A DNA stretch of 44,120 nt from Bacteroidales bacterium (GTDB lineage: Bacteria > Bacteroidota > Bacteroidia > Bacteroidales > UBA3824), in assembly GCA_024413595.1 (NCBI GenBank), contig JAKSUC010000025.1, positions 1-44,120 on the forward strand, written 5' to 3'. The notes beneath the pieces were generated by a model that made no database searches, had not been told where the DNA came from, and worked only from the letters and a program-made list of their open reading frames with translations. This document shows positions 25,102 to 32,930 of the stretch, one piece after another. Each line of letters begins with the position of its first letter. Positions within the stretch are counted from its first letter, which is position 1. The translations under genes were made by a program, and so were the position numbers.

Positions 25102-26139
25102 TTAATAAATTTCTCTTTCATAATCTAACATAGGAGGATACATTACTCTTGAATTTCCACTTAATCCTATGTGTTTTAAAGATTCAATATTTTGCAACAA
25201 TTCAGGAAAAGTATTTAACGAATTGTTACATAAATTAAAATCATATAGTTTAGACAAGTTTGATATTTTATTTGGTATTGAAGTGATATTATTGTTGCTA
25301 ATATCAAGATATTCTAAATTTGTTAGATTGGTTATTTCTAAAGTGAAAGTTGATAATTTATTATAACTAAGGTTTAATCTTTTTAAATTAGTCATTTTGC
25401 CTATTAATTGGCTAATAGTAGTAATATTACAATTAGAAATTGACAATCTTTGTAATGATGAAATTGAACAAATATTTCTTATATCACTAAATTTATTTCC
25501 GTCAAGAAACAAAACTTTTAAGTTTTTTAAATTAACAAAACCTGTAGGTAAAACAGAAATATTATTATGCGACATCATTAAAACTTCAAGCTTTGAAAGT
25601 TTAAATAAAGCAGGATTAATATCAGAAATTTTGTTGAACGAAATGTCTAATTCTTTCAACGAAGATAAATTTGAAATTGTAGAAGGAATTTTTGAAATAT
25701 TATTGCCAGACAAATTGATTGATTCTAACGAAGAACAATCAATCAAAACAGAAAAATCAGACAATTTATTATTTGCCATAGAAAAACGTCTTAAATATTT
25801 TAAGTTTATAATACTATTAGGCAATTGACCAATATTATTACCATCTAAATATAAGTGACGAAGTTGTTGTAATTTTGAAATAAAATCAGGTAATTGATTT
25901 ATATTATTACCTTGTAGATACAACACTTTTAAATTTTGGAATTGAGTTAATTGTGATGGTATAGCTGATAAATTTCTATTACTTAAATCTAAAACTGAAA
26001 CATCATTAGGATTGTCTAATGCTTCTTGAATAGAAGTATAAACTTTCATATTTAATAATATTTCGTCTGCATAATCTTGTGCATAGCTATTTATTACTGA
26101 TATTAAAGTAATCAATAATATTAATATTACATTTTTCAT
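25102..26139 (-). CDS. secreted leucine-rich-repeat protein
   Basis: 345 residues with a signal peptide (MKNVILILLITLISVINSYA, cleaved near residue 20). About a dozen leucine-rich repeats of 23 residues follow, with the pattern LxxLPxxIxxLxxLxxLxLxxNxI (for example LPDFISKLQQLRHLYLDGN). The repeats form a curved binding surface; the ligand is unknown. The end lacks a type IX sorting domain or a cell-wall anchor. It has its own promoter at 26173. Its start lies 49 nt after the upstream cassette, so it may be independent of it. Confidence 0.92.
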   Translation of the reverse strand: MKNVILILLITLISVINSYAQDYADEILLNMKVYTSIQEALDNPNDVSVLDLSNRNLSAIPSQLTQFQNLKVLYLQGNNINQLPDFISKLQQLRHLYLDGNNIGQLPNSIINLKYLRRFSMANNKLSDFSVLIDCSSLESINLSGNNISKIPSTISNLSSLKELDISFNKISDINPALFKLSKLEVLMMSHNNISVLPTGFVNLKNLKVLFLDGNKFSDIRNICSISSLQRLSISNCNITTISQLIGKMTNLKRLNLSYNKLSTFTLEITNLTNLEYLDISNNNITSIPNKISNLSKLYDFNLCNNSLNTFPELLQNIESLKHIGLSGNSRVMYPPMLDYEREIY

Positions 26140-26172
26140 TTTTTGTAAAATTTTGGTTCTTTAAAAAAAATA

Positions 26173-26180
26173 CAAATATA
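26173..26180 (-). promoter_or_regulatory. -7 element for the leucine-rich-repeat gene
   Basis: CAAATATA on the plus strand is TATATTTG on the minus strand, matching TAnnTTTG, 34 nt before the gene's ATG, in the 49-nt gap after the envelope cassette. Confidence 0.55.
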
Positions 26181-26188
26181 ATGCCTTG

Positions 26189-27022
26189 TCAATTTTTACT
26201 TAATAATTCTAATATTGAATTAAGCAATTTATTTGATTTAGACTGATGTTTGAGCTTTGAATTTTGATAAGCATTTTTTATGCCACCTAAATAATAACGC
26301 TCTAAAAAAGGGAAAACACATAAAATTGCAGTCCAATTAGTATAATTTTGAGCTAAATAAATTCCCAATAATGTAAAAGAAGATAAAATAATTTCAGAAG
26401 AAAAACCATCCCAAAAATTTCCTGTTAAATATTGACCTAAACCAGGGAATAAAATGCTTGAGCAAACTATTAAAGCAGAATTAGGTCTTTTAAGATTTTT
26501 AGTTTTTTTAAAAAGTTTTTGCAAATCGTAATATTTGTCAGGACTAATGATTTTTGAGAAATAAAGATTTGATTTTTCATAATCATTTAAGCAAAAATAA
26601 GCAATTGCAAATCGTAAATATACTTCGGTTTGTAATATAGAATTGCCTTCTAAATTTATTAAATTAAGCTCAATTATTGTATTAAAGTATTTTTTTGAAA
26701 AGATATGAAAATCTGCCTTTGTTAAAAGGATTTCGTCACGTTGTGATTTTAGTTTTGATAAAGAATAAGCAGTATTAATAAACATTTCTGCTTGAGAATA
26801 ATCTTCTGTTGCAAAATAGATTTTAGATGCAAGTAAATATTTTTTAGGAGAAATATTTGTTGTATCAAAAAACAATAAACGTTGAATTTCTTTTTTGGCT
26901 AAATCAAAATCTCCATTATTGAATGCAAACAACGCTATATTATATACGCTATCAAAATTTTGACTAAAAGAATTAATAAAATTAGAAAAGATTAACACGC
27001 ATAAAATCAATAATTTTTTCAT
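26189..27022 (-). CDS. secreted/envelope TPR protein with PGxGQ motif, copy 2
   Basis: 277 residues. After a signal peptide (MKKLLILCVLIFSNFINSFSQ) come helical repeats that read as tetratricopeptide-like (about 25-165: ALFAFNNGDFDLAKKEIQRL, YFATEDYSQAEMFINTAYSL). The C-terminal third is hydrophobic and contains FPGLGQYLTGNFWDGFSSEI (about 194-213), a motif shape also seen in Bacteroidota DUF5683-type proteins (recall). It ends in GGIKNAYQNSK. It overlaps its paralogue upstream by 41 nt. The function is unknown; the layout suggests an envelope assembly role. Confidence 0.72.
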   Translation of the reverse strand: MKKLLILCVLIFSNFINSFSQNFDSVYNIALFAFNNGDFDLAKKEIQRLLFFDTTNISPKKYLLASKIYFATEDYSQAEMFINTAYSLSKLKSQRDEILLTKADFHIFSKKYFNTIIELNLINLEGNSILQTEVYLRFAIAYFCLNDYEKSNLYFSKIISPDKYYDLQKLFKKTKNLKRPNSALIVCSSILFPGLGQYLTGNFWDGFSSEIILSSFTLLGIYLAQNYTNWTAILCVFPFLERYYLGGIKNAYQNSKLKHQSKSNKLLNSILELLSKN

Positions 27023-27809
27023 CTCTCTTGTTTTTAGATAGTGAATTATATTTATTAACAGCTTTTAAAGTTCCAAAAATATTTCCAAAATAAAAACATG
27101 TTGACATACAAGCAAAAAATATGGGATATGGCGATTTGTATCCATATTTATGAAAACCATAGGCAACATGAATTGTTTGAAAACCTAAACTTAATAAAGA
27201 ATAAATTCCCTCTTTAACATATCCACAATAAATTTTTCCTGTTCCTGGTAAAATTGAAGATAATGAAACAGCTAAAATTTTATTTTTAAGTTTGATTTGT
27301 TGTATAGAAAAACCACGAACTTGAGGTAAAATCTCTGAAGAATTAAAATCAGTTGTCATTTTTTTTGTTTTAGACTCTTTATAATTAATTATATCTAAAC
27401 ACGCTTTTATATTTTTTGATTTAATAATATATGGAGAATAAAAATTTATTGTATTCATAAAATTATATGCTTTAAAAAAATCTTTATTATCTACCAATAA
27501 ATTCACATACTTAATATAATAGTTAGGTGAAATATTTTTATAGGATAAAATATTATTTTCAAATAAATAAATAGATTTATTGTAATTATGAGCAAATTTA
27601 TAAGCTTCAACAGCTTTAAGTGAATTATCTAAATAAAGAAATGAAGAAGTATCTAACAATTTTTCATATTCTTGAGCAGCAAAATTATATTGTTTAGTTT
27701 TAAAAAGATAATCTGCAAATTGTTGAATATGGGCAGTATCATATAGATTTTGAGCAATCAAATTATGAATGCTAATAAGATAAAAAAATATAATAAAAAT
27801 ATTTTTCAT
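26982..27809 (-). CDS. secreted/envelope TPR protein with PGxGK motif, copy 1
   Basis: 275 residues and a paralogue of the next gene: signal peptide (MKNIFIIFFYLISIHNLIAQ), helical repeats (AQEYEKLLDTSSFLYLDNS and on), then LPGTGKIYCGYVKEGIYSLL in place of FPGLGQYLTGNFWDGFSSEI, and a closing FGTLKAVNKYNSLSKN. Two hydrophobic segments in the last third may cross the inner membrane. It starts immediately after the stop of the secreted YidD-like gene. Tandem duplication followed by divergence is the simplest account. Confidence 0.72.
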   Translation of the reverse strand: MKNIFIIFFYLISIHNLIAQNLYDTAHIQQFADYLFKTKQYNFAAQEYEKLLDTSSFLYLDNSLKAVEAYKFAHNYNKSIYLFENNILSYKNISPNYYIKYVNLLVDNKDFFKAYNFMNTINFYSPYIIKSKNIKACLDIINYKESKTKKMTTDFNSSEILPQVRGFSIQQIKLKNKILAVSLSSILPGTGKIYCGYVKEGIYSLLSLGFQTIHVAYGFHKYGYKSPYPIFFACMSTCFYFGNIFGTLKAVNKYNSLSKNKRDEKIIDFMRVNLF

Positions 27810-28217
27810 TTACTTTTTTTTCAAAGGGTAATCTATTAAACAATTATAATATTTATCGTATTGATAATAATTTTTATTAATACCATTACATCTAGATAAT
27901 CGATCTATTGTATCAAAAAATCCATAGAAAAAACCATTTTCAGTTATTGACATTATACAATATTTTGAACAAGAAGGATAAAAACTACACTTATTAATAT
28001 CTTGTTTTGAAAATACTTTTTTATAAAAAACAAACATATTTGTATAAAATGATTTTTTTGAATTTTTATCTAAATAAACTGTTTTTTTAGGTTTGAGTAA
28101 ATCTTTATATTTAGATAAATCAGTTTGAGAATAAACAAAACCACAACTAAAAATGATCAAGAATGTCATCATCAAAAACGATGTTCTTATAAATTGTTTT
28201 AGTATATAATTCTTCAT
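27810..28217 (-). CDS. secreted YidD-like protein
   Basis: 135 residues. The first about 30 are a signal peptide; it may be lipidated at Cys25 (IFSC) or cleaved after FVYSQ. The rest carries the YidD pattern: Cys77, PSCSKY at 81-86, Gly95 and Gly99, and DRLSRCNG with Cys110, matching PTCSQY...G...RG...RLLRCNP in the canonical YidD at 20409. The NPWG...GFDPVP end is replaced by a Y/D/N-rich tail with Cys126. A YidD fold outside the cytoplasm is unexpected. The gene overlaps the LolA-like gene by 71 nt; an internal start (MMTFLIIFSC) would cut this to 26 nt. Confidence 0.75.
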   Translation of the reverse strand: MKNYILKQFIRTSFLMMTFLIIFSCGFVYSQTDLSKYKDLLKPKKTVYLDKNSKKSFYTNMFVFYKKVFSKQDINKCSFYPSCSKYCIMSITENGFFYGFFDTIDRLSRCNGINKNYYQYDKYYNCLIDYPLKKK

Positions 28218-28830
28218 CTTTGTTTAAATAAGAAACAGTTATAATTTGTGTAGGAAATTCAATTCCAGAAAATAATTGATAATTATATAAAAAAGTTTTT
28301 AATAAAACATTATTATTATCATTAAACATAACAACAGAATCAGGATAAATATCTTTTTGAGAAATAATAATTTTAGTAATAATATTATCTGTAATTTTTA
28401 ATGTATCTAAAATAGATTTAGAAATTCTATATGTTGAATAAACAGCATCATTAATTTTTTGAACATCATCTATATAATAATTCAAATCTTCTAAACCAAA
28501 ATTAAAAATAGTACCATGTAAAGCTTTATAAAAAATAGAAGATAATAAAGACTCAGAATTAACATAAAACGAAGTATCTTTATCATTTTCAATAACTTTG
28601 ATCATATTTAAAGATAATAACGATTTGTGCGAATAAGGATACAAAATAGAAGTAAACAAGTTATTCTCATTTTTATTATACACTACAAAACCTTTTGAAA
28701 TAACATTAAAATCCTTACCATCAGTAACTTCTTCAATAAAATCAGCTTTAATAGCAAAATGAATTTGCGCATATATGTTTTGCGAAAATAAAAAACAAAA
28801 AAAGCAAAAAACTATCTTACAGAAAGCCAT
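28147..28830 (-). CDS. secreted protein, possibly LolA-like
   Basis: 227 residues with a signal peptide (MAFCKIVFCFFCFLFSQNIYA) and a mature domain of alternating strands: IKADFIEEV, ISKGFVVYNKNENNLFTSIL, FYVNSESLL, then KTFLYNYQLFSGIEFPTQI. The order 'SKG..VY......F.S..YP' recalls the half-barrel of LolA-type lipid-binding proteins, but the similarity is weak and rests on pattern alone. It overlaps the genes on both sides (19 nt and 71 nt), so it is locked into the cassette. Confidence 0.55.
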   Translation of the reverse strand: MAFCKIVFCFFCFLFSQNIYAQIHFAIKADFIEEVTDGKDFNVISKGFVVYNKNENNLFTSILYPYSHKSLLSLNMIKVIENDKDTSFYVNSESLLSSIFYKALHGTIFNFGLEDLNYYIDDVQKINDAVYSTYRISKSILDTLKITDNIITKIIISQKDIYPDSVVMFNDNNNVLLKTFLYNYQLFSGIEFPTQIITVSYLNKDEELYTKTIYKNIVFDDDILDHF

Positions 28831-29240
28831 TTAGCTATTCCTCCAACGGCAGCACCAGTTAAACATCCATAAATAGCCAATTTAGTTTCGTGACGATCTT
28901 TATGAGTTCCTAAATATACAACAGCAACAGCTATTGGACCAACACCCGCTCCATAAAGAGTATAAGTTCCTACAGCAGAAACTAACGCTACAATCCAAAA
29001 TGTTGGCATTCTATGTTCTTGTGTATAAAGATTGTAAAAATTGTTTATAGATAATTGATTGATATAATTTAAATTAGCGTTATCAATTAAATTATTTTTA
29101 GAAAGATTGTTTGCTATATCATCTAATTGCTGAAATTTATCTAATATTTCGTTATCATTAAAATATAGAGTATCAATTTCGTCAGCATAAACATTAACCA
29201 AACAAAATTGAATAAATATTATCAAAAACAATTTTTTCAT
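28812..29240 (-). CDS. small envelope protein with glycine-rich hydrophobic C-terminus
   Basis: 142 residues: signal peptide (MKKLFLIIFIQFCLVNVYA), a polar helical stretch rich in N, D and L (20-75), then two hydrophobic Gly/Ala segments (FWIVALVSAVGTYTLYGAGV; AIYGCLTGAAVGGIAKWLS) separated by YLGTHKDRHE. The GxxxG-like spacing suggests packed membrane helices. I recognise no named family. It is 3 nt from its upstream neighbour and overlaps the LolA-like gene. Confidence 0.68.
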   Translation of the reverse strand: MKKLFLIIFIQFCLVNVYADEIDTLYFNDNEILDKFQQLDDIANNLSKNNLIDNANLNYINQLSINNFYNLYTQEHRMPTFWIVALVSAVGTYTLYGAGVGPIAVAVVYLGTHKDRHETKLAIYGCLTGAAVGGIAKWLSVR

Positions 29241-29243
29241 AAA

Positions 29244-29738
29244 TTATTTTTTATTAGAAATTCGTTCTAAATTAGCATTAATATAACGATTTAAGCATTT
29301 TTCTAAATCGTCAATTTGTTCAGAATTTAAAGCAGAGATATTAAACTTAGGGAAAGTATATTCCTCAATTTGTTTTTGTTTGTTATATCCACGAAGCGTT
29401 ATGGTTATAAATTTTTGAAGACCAAAAAAACGTTTAGAAATAGAATATTTATACAAAAGGCTTTTTTTAGCATTAAAAGAAACACATTTTCTAAAGATTG
29501 GATAAGCAGTGAATTTTTTAATCACAATAGGATCTTCACTATCATTTAAAGAAAAATAAGAAGGATTAATAATAACCAAAACAATATGAATAAAAGCACA
29601 AATACAAGCCGCAATAAAAAAAGGTTTGAAATTGAATTTATCAAAATATGTATAAACAAAACTACCAATAACCAACATAGCAGTAACAATATAAGCTAAA
29701 CGATATTTAGAGGTAGTTAACCCGTTTTCAATAACCAT
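29244..29738 (-). CDS. two-helix membrane protein of unknown function
   Basis: 164 residues. Two membrane helices (about 13-32 and 38-58) near the N-terminus are followed by about 100 cytoplasm-facing residues in strand-like segments (ITITLRGYNKQKQIEEYTFP) and a C-terminal helix (SEQIDDLEKCLNRYINANLE). The layout resembles bacterial PH-domain membrane proteins, but I see no diagnostic motif. It lies between the zinc-ribbon gene (19 nt) and the small envelope gene (3 nt). Confidence 0.68.
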   Translation of the reverse strand: MVIENGLTTSKYRLAYIVTAMLVIGSFVYTYFDKFNFKPFFIAACICAFIHIVLVIINPSYFSLNDSEDPIVIKKFTAYPIFRKCVSFNAKKSLLYKYSISKRFFGLQKFITITLRGYNKQKQIEEYTFPKFNISALNSEQIDDLEKCLNRYINANLERISNKK

Positions 29739-29757
29739 AATAATTATAATTTAAATA

Positions 29758-30531
29758 TTAATATTCAAAAATTCTACTACTACGCCAAAAAGATTTATTC
29801 TTTAATTTTTTTAATAAATATTGCAAATTATCATCAGAATAAATCATACATTTAGTTCCATATTGCAAAGGATCTAAATTTTTAGGCTGATTATCAAGAT
29901 TAAATTTATCTAACAATTTAGAAACAGTACGGAAATTATGAATTTCTCTATTAGCTTCTATTTCAAAAATATAACCTTGATTATCAATTCTAGAAAGAAC
30001 ACGTTTAATAGCTAAATATTTTAAATAACGATGATTTTCATACTCATTTTCAAGTAAAAAAACACCCCTAAATTTAGAAATAGGTAAATTACCATGTAAA
30101 ATAGAAATATCATTATTTTTATAATCGCCACTAAATTGACGACGAAAATCGTTTACAGCCCAAATAAGTTTTATGTTCAAATAAATATCACGTTCATAAG
30201 TATTCCCATATCCATTATCAATCAAAGATTGATAAAAATTGACACGAGAATTCATAAATTTTACTATTTCAGTAAAATTATTAAATAATATATTTTGATT
30301 GTTTAAATCATCTGCGTTAATATTATCATCTTCAAAAACTTCGCTATCTTCTAGCCAATAGATATGTTCACAACAATTACATTTAATAATAGTATTTTCA
30401 TGAGCGAAATTAAGTTGTAAAATTTTAGAACCATCACTCCATTTTCTCACTTGTATATTTGTATCGTCAACAATTTCTATTCGTTTTCCACATTTAGGAC
30501 ATATCGTAAAAATTTTCTTATCGTGATCCAT
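29758..30531 (-). CDS. zinc-ribbon protein of unknown function
   Basis: 257 residues, no signal peptide, so cytoplasmic. An N-terminal zinc ribbon is formed by CPKCGK (about 12-17) and KCNCCEH (about 50-56), followed by an acidic segment (LEDSEVFEDDNINADD). The remaining about 180 residues are helical and polar with no motif I know. It is the first gene of the seven-gene cassette, right after the promoter at 30551, and could be its regulator or cytoplasmic partner (inference). Confidence 0.7.
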   Translation of the reverse strand: MDHDKKIFTICPKCGKRIEIVDDTNIQVRKWSDGSKILQLNFAHENTIIKCNCCEHIYWLEDSEVFEDDNINADDLNNQNILFNNFTEIVKFMNSRVNFYQSLIDNGYGNTYERDIYLNIKLIWAVNDFRRQFSGDYKNNDISILHGNLPISKFRGVFLLENEYENHRYLKYLAIKRVLSRIDNQGYIFEIEANREIHNFRTVSKLLDKFNLDNQPKNLDPLQYGTKCMIYSDDNLQYLLKKLKNKSFWRSSRIFEY

Positions 30532-30550
30532 TATAAATTTGTTTAAAATA

Positions 30551-30558
30551 CAAAATTA
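30551..30558 (-). promoter_or_regulatory. -7 element of the envelope cassette
   Basis: CAAAATTA on the plus strand is TAATTTTG on the minus strand, matching TAnnTTTG, 20 nt before the zinc-ribbon gene. Confidence 0.55.
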
Positions 30559-30602
30559 CAAAAAAAACTCTTCACAATTAAAAATTAATAATAAAAAAAA
30601 AT

Positions 30603-30630
30603 AAAAAAAAGGGACTATTATTATAGTCCC
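30603..30630 (-). terminator. intrinsic terminator after hldD
   Basis: GGGACTA (30611-30617) pairs with TAGTCCC (30624-30630). On the minus strand the hairpin is followed by eight T (A8 on the plus strand at 30603-30610). It lies 31 nt after the hldD stop and separates it from the cassette. Confidence 0.88.
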
Positions 30631-30660
30631 CAAAAAACGATAAAATATCTTTCAAAAAAA

Positions 30661-31614
30661 TTATTTCATCAAATAATTCTTTACATAATCTTCAACTCCA
30701 TCTTCTAATTCAGTGAATGGACGATTGTAACCTATAGAACGCAACTTTGACATGTCAGCTTGTGTAAAATATTGATATTTATCTCTGATATCTAATGGAG
30801 TATCAATAAAACGAATATCTTCTTTAACTCCCATAGATTTAAATGTGGCTTTGCACAAATCTAAAAATGTACGCGCTTTACCAGTTCCAACATTATAAAT
30901 ACCTGAATTTTTACGAGTTTTCATCAAAAATACAATAACTTCAGCTAAATCTTTTACATATACAAAATCTCTACTTTGATGACCATCAGCAATTCCTTCT
31001 TTATGACTTTTAAACAATTCCATATAACCTTGACTCTTTATTTTATTGTAAGAGTGAAGAATAACCGAAGCCATACGACCTTTGTGCCATTCGTTTGGAC
31101 CATAAACATTAAAAAATTTAAGACCAGCCCAAAAATAAGGTTTTTGTTCTTGATTTAAAGCCCATTTGTCAAATTCGTTTTTGCTTCTACCATATGGATT
31201 TAAAGGTTTAAGATTTGGAATAATACTTTCGTCATCAACATAACCTAATTCGCCAGCTCCGTATGTAGCAGCACTAGAAGCATATACAAGTCCAATTCCA
31301 TATTTAGCACAACGAGTCCACATATTTTTTGTATAATTGATATTCAATTTTTCAAAAACATTATCATCAAATTCTGTGGTATCAGTTCTTGCGCCTAAAT
31401 GAATAACAAATTCAACTTGTGAATAATTTTTATCAAACCAATCAAAAAAATCGTTACGATTTATTAATTTATTATATTTCAAATTAATATAATTTCTTTC
31501 ACGATCTTTTCTAGAAAAATCATCAACCAAAATTAAATCATTATAATTTTCTTGATTTAATCTGCCAGCAACAACTGAAGCTATAAATCCGGCAGCTCCT
31601 GTAACTACTATCAT
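30661..31614 (-). CDS. hldD: ADP-L-glycero-D-manno-heptose 6-epimerase
   Basis: Last step of ADP-heptose synthesis for the lipopolysaccharide inner core. It is an extended short-chain dehydrogenase with N-terminal MIVVTGAAGFIASVVAGRLN, YASSAATYG and the YGRSK catalytic Tyr/Lys pair. FFNVYGPNEWHKGRMASV and FKSHKEGIADGHQSRDFVYV are the HldD-specific blocks. The third glycine of the usual GxxGxxG is alanine (GAAGFIA), a mild change. Length is 317 residues. It works with the adenylyltransferase at 2843-3340. Confidence 0.94.
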   Translation of the reverse strand: MIVVTGAAGFIASVVAGRLNQENYNDLILVDDFSRKDRERNYINLKYNKLINRNDFFDWFDKNYSQVEFVIHLGARTDTTEFDDNVFEKLNINYTKNMWTRCAKYGIGLVYASSAATYGAGELGYVDDESIIPNLKPLNPYGRSKNEFDKWALNQEQKPYFWAGLKFFNVYGPNEWHKGRMASVILHSYNKIKSQGYMELFKSHKEGIADGHQSRDFVYVKDLAEVIVFLMKTRKNSGIYNVGTGKARTFLDLCKATFKSMGVKEDIRFIDTPLDIRDKYQYFTQADMSKLRSIGYNRPFTELEDGVEDYVKNYLMK

Positions 31615-31621
31615 TTTTATA

Positions 31622-31655
31622 CAAAATTAATTATTATTAGTGGTAAGTGTTCAAA
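31622..31655 (-). promoter_or_regulatory. promoter of hldD
   Basis: On the minus strand TTTG (plus 31652-31655) and TAATTTTG (plus 31622-31629) are separated by 22 nt, close to the consensus spacing, and the hldD ATG begins 8 nt further on. The leader would be very short or absent. Confidence 0.6.
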
Positions 31656-31685
31656 GTTTATTTATCACTTACATTAAACTATAAG

Positions 31686-32741
31686 TCAAAGAATTAATTG
31701 ATTATAAAACGAAAATGCTTGACAAATATCTTCGTTTGAGCAATTTATATCGTATTGATATTTACCAAAATTACTTACAAGGGCAAAATTAATTTTTCCT
31801 TCTGAATTTTTCTTATCATGTTGCATTAAATTTATCAATTGTTGATAAATGTCCATTTTAAATGAGCATGAAGGGAAATATGTACCAATTAATTTTGTAA
31901 CTTCTATTAAATTTTGAATAGGAAACCCCATGTAATGATTGCTCAAAAACAATTCACAAACAATACCAACAGCAACAGCTTCACCATGTAACAAAGGTTT
32001 ATTAGTTGAAAATGTATAACTTTCAACAGCATGTCCCACAGTATGACCGAAATTCAACATTTTTCTAACACCTTTTTCAGTTGGATCAATGCTAGTAAAT
32101 TCGTTTTTGATTTTTATAGAAGTTTCAACAATGTTTGAAAGTAAATTCCAATCAGGATTTTTTGGATCAAAAGATGATATTTCTTCGAAATAATCTCTGT
32201 CAACTAAAAGAGAATGTTTAATAATTTCTGCAAAACCTGAAACAATTTGATTAGTTGGAAGTGTTTGTAAAAAGTTGCAATCAACAATAATTTTATTAGG
32301 ATTTCGAAACAAACCAATCTCATTTTTTAAATTATTAAAGTCAACTGCGAGTTTACCTCCACACGAAGCGTCAACTTGAGCTAAAAGCGTAGTAGGAATA
32401 TTAACGAATTTAATACCACGTTTAAAAAGCGAAGCAGCAAGACCGCCCATATCTCCAATAACTCCCCCGCCAAGATTTATAAATAAACTTTTTCTGTCGG
32501 CTTTGCGTTCTGACATTTCAGTCCAAATTTGAGATAGAGTTGTTATATTTTTATAACATTCACCGCTTTTAATTCTTATAATTTCAGCGCCACAATCTAA
32601 AAGAATTGGAAGTTTTGATAAACATAATTTTTCGGTGTTTTCGTCGACCAACACAAATATTTTGGATTGTGTATCTTTTATAAAATTAGCCAATTCGGCG
32701 TTAGCATTGTTAGTACAAACTACGTTTTGTGGTAGATTCAT
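31686..32741 (-). CDS. aroB: 3-dehydroquinate synthase
   Basis: Second step of the shikimate pathway. The glycine-rich NAD site is NLGGGVIGDMGGLAASLFKR, followed by IPTTLLAQVDASCGGKLAVD and LNFGHTVGHAVES with metal-binding histidines. In the substrate loop the common VGGKTG reads CGGKLA. The chosen ATG (MNLPQNVVCTNN) gives 351 residues; a TTG four codons upstream was not used because it nearly abuts the -7 element at 32751. It stands between hldD and the chemoreceptor without tight coupling. Confidence 0.94.
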   Translation of the reverse strand: MNLPQNVVCTNNANAELANFIKDTQSKIFVLVDENTEKLCLSKLPILLDCGAEIIRIKSGECYKNITTLSQIWTEMSERKADRKSLFINLGGGVIGDMGGLAASLFKRGIKFVNIPTTLLAQVDASCGGKLAVDFNNLKNEIGLFRNPNKIIVDCNFLQTLPTNQIVSGFAEIIKHSLLVDRDYFEEISSFDPKNPDWNLLSNIVETSIKIKNEFTSIDPTEKGVRKMLNFGHTVGHAVESYTFSTNKPLLHGEAVAVGIVCELFLSNHYMGFPIQNLIEVTKLIGTYFPSCSFKMDIYQQLINLMQHDKKNSEGKINFALVSNFGKYQYDINCSNEDICQAFSFYNQLIL

Positions 32742-32750
32742 GGTTGATTT

Positions 32751-32758
32751 CAAAAATA
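32751..32758 (-). promoter_or_regulatory. -7 element for aroB
   Basis: CAAAAATA on the plus strand is TATTTTTG on the minus strand, matching TAnnTTTG, 9 nt before the chosen ATG. A CAAA at 32776-32779 (minus TTTG, 17-nt spacer) may be the -33 element. Confidence 0.55.
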
Positions 32759-32930
32759 ATTTATTTTCAAAATTACAAAGAACAAACCAAAATACAAAAT
32801 AAAAAAACTCATAGTGTTTTTATTTCATATTCACTATCGCCATAATATTATGTAATTAAATAATATGATGTTAGAATTTTGGAATTAAATAAAAAATTAC
32901 CAAATAATTCAAAATAATAAATTGTTAAAA

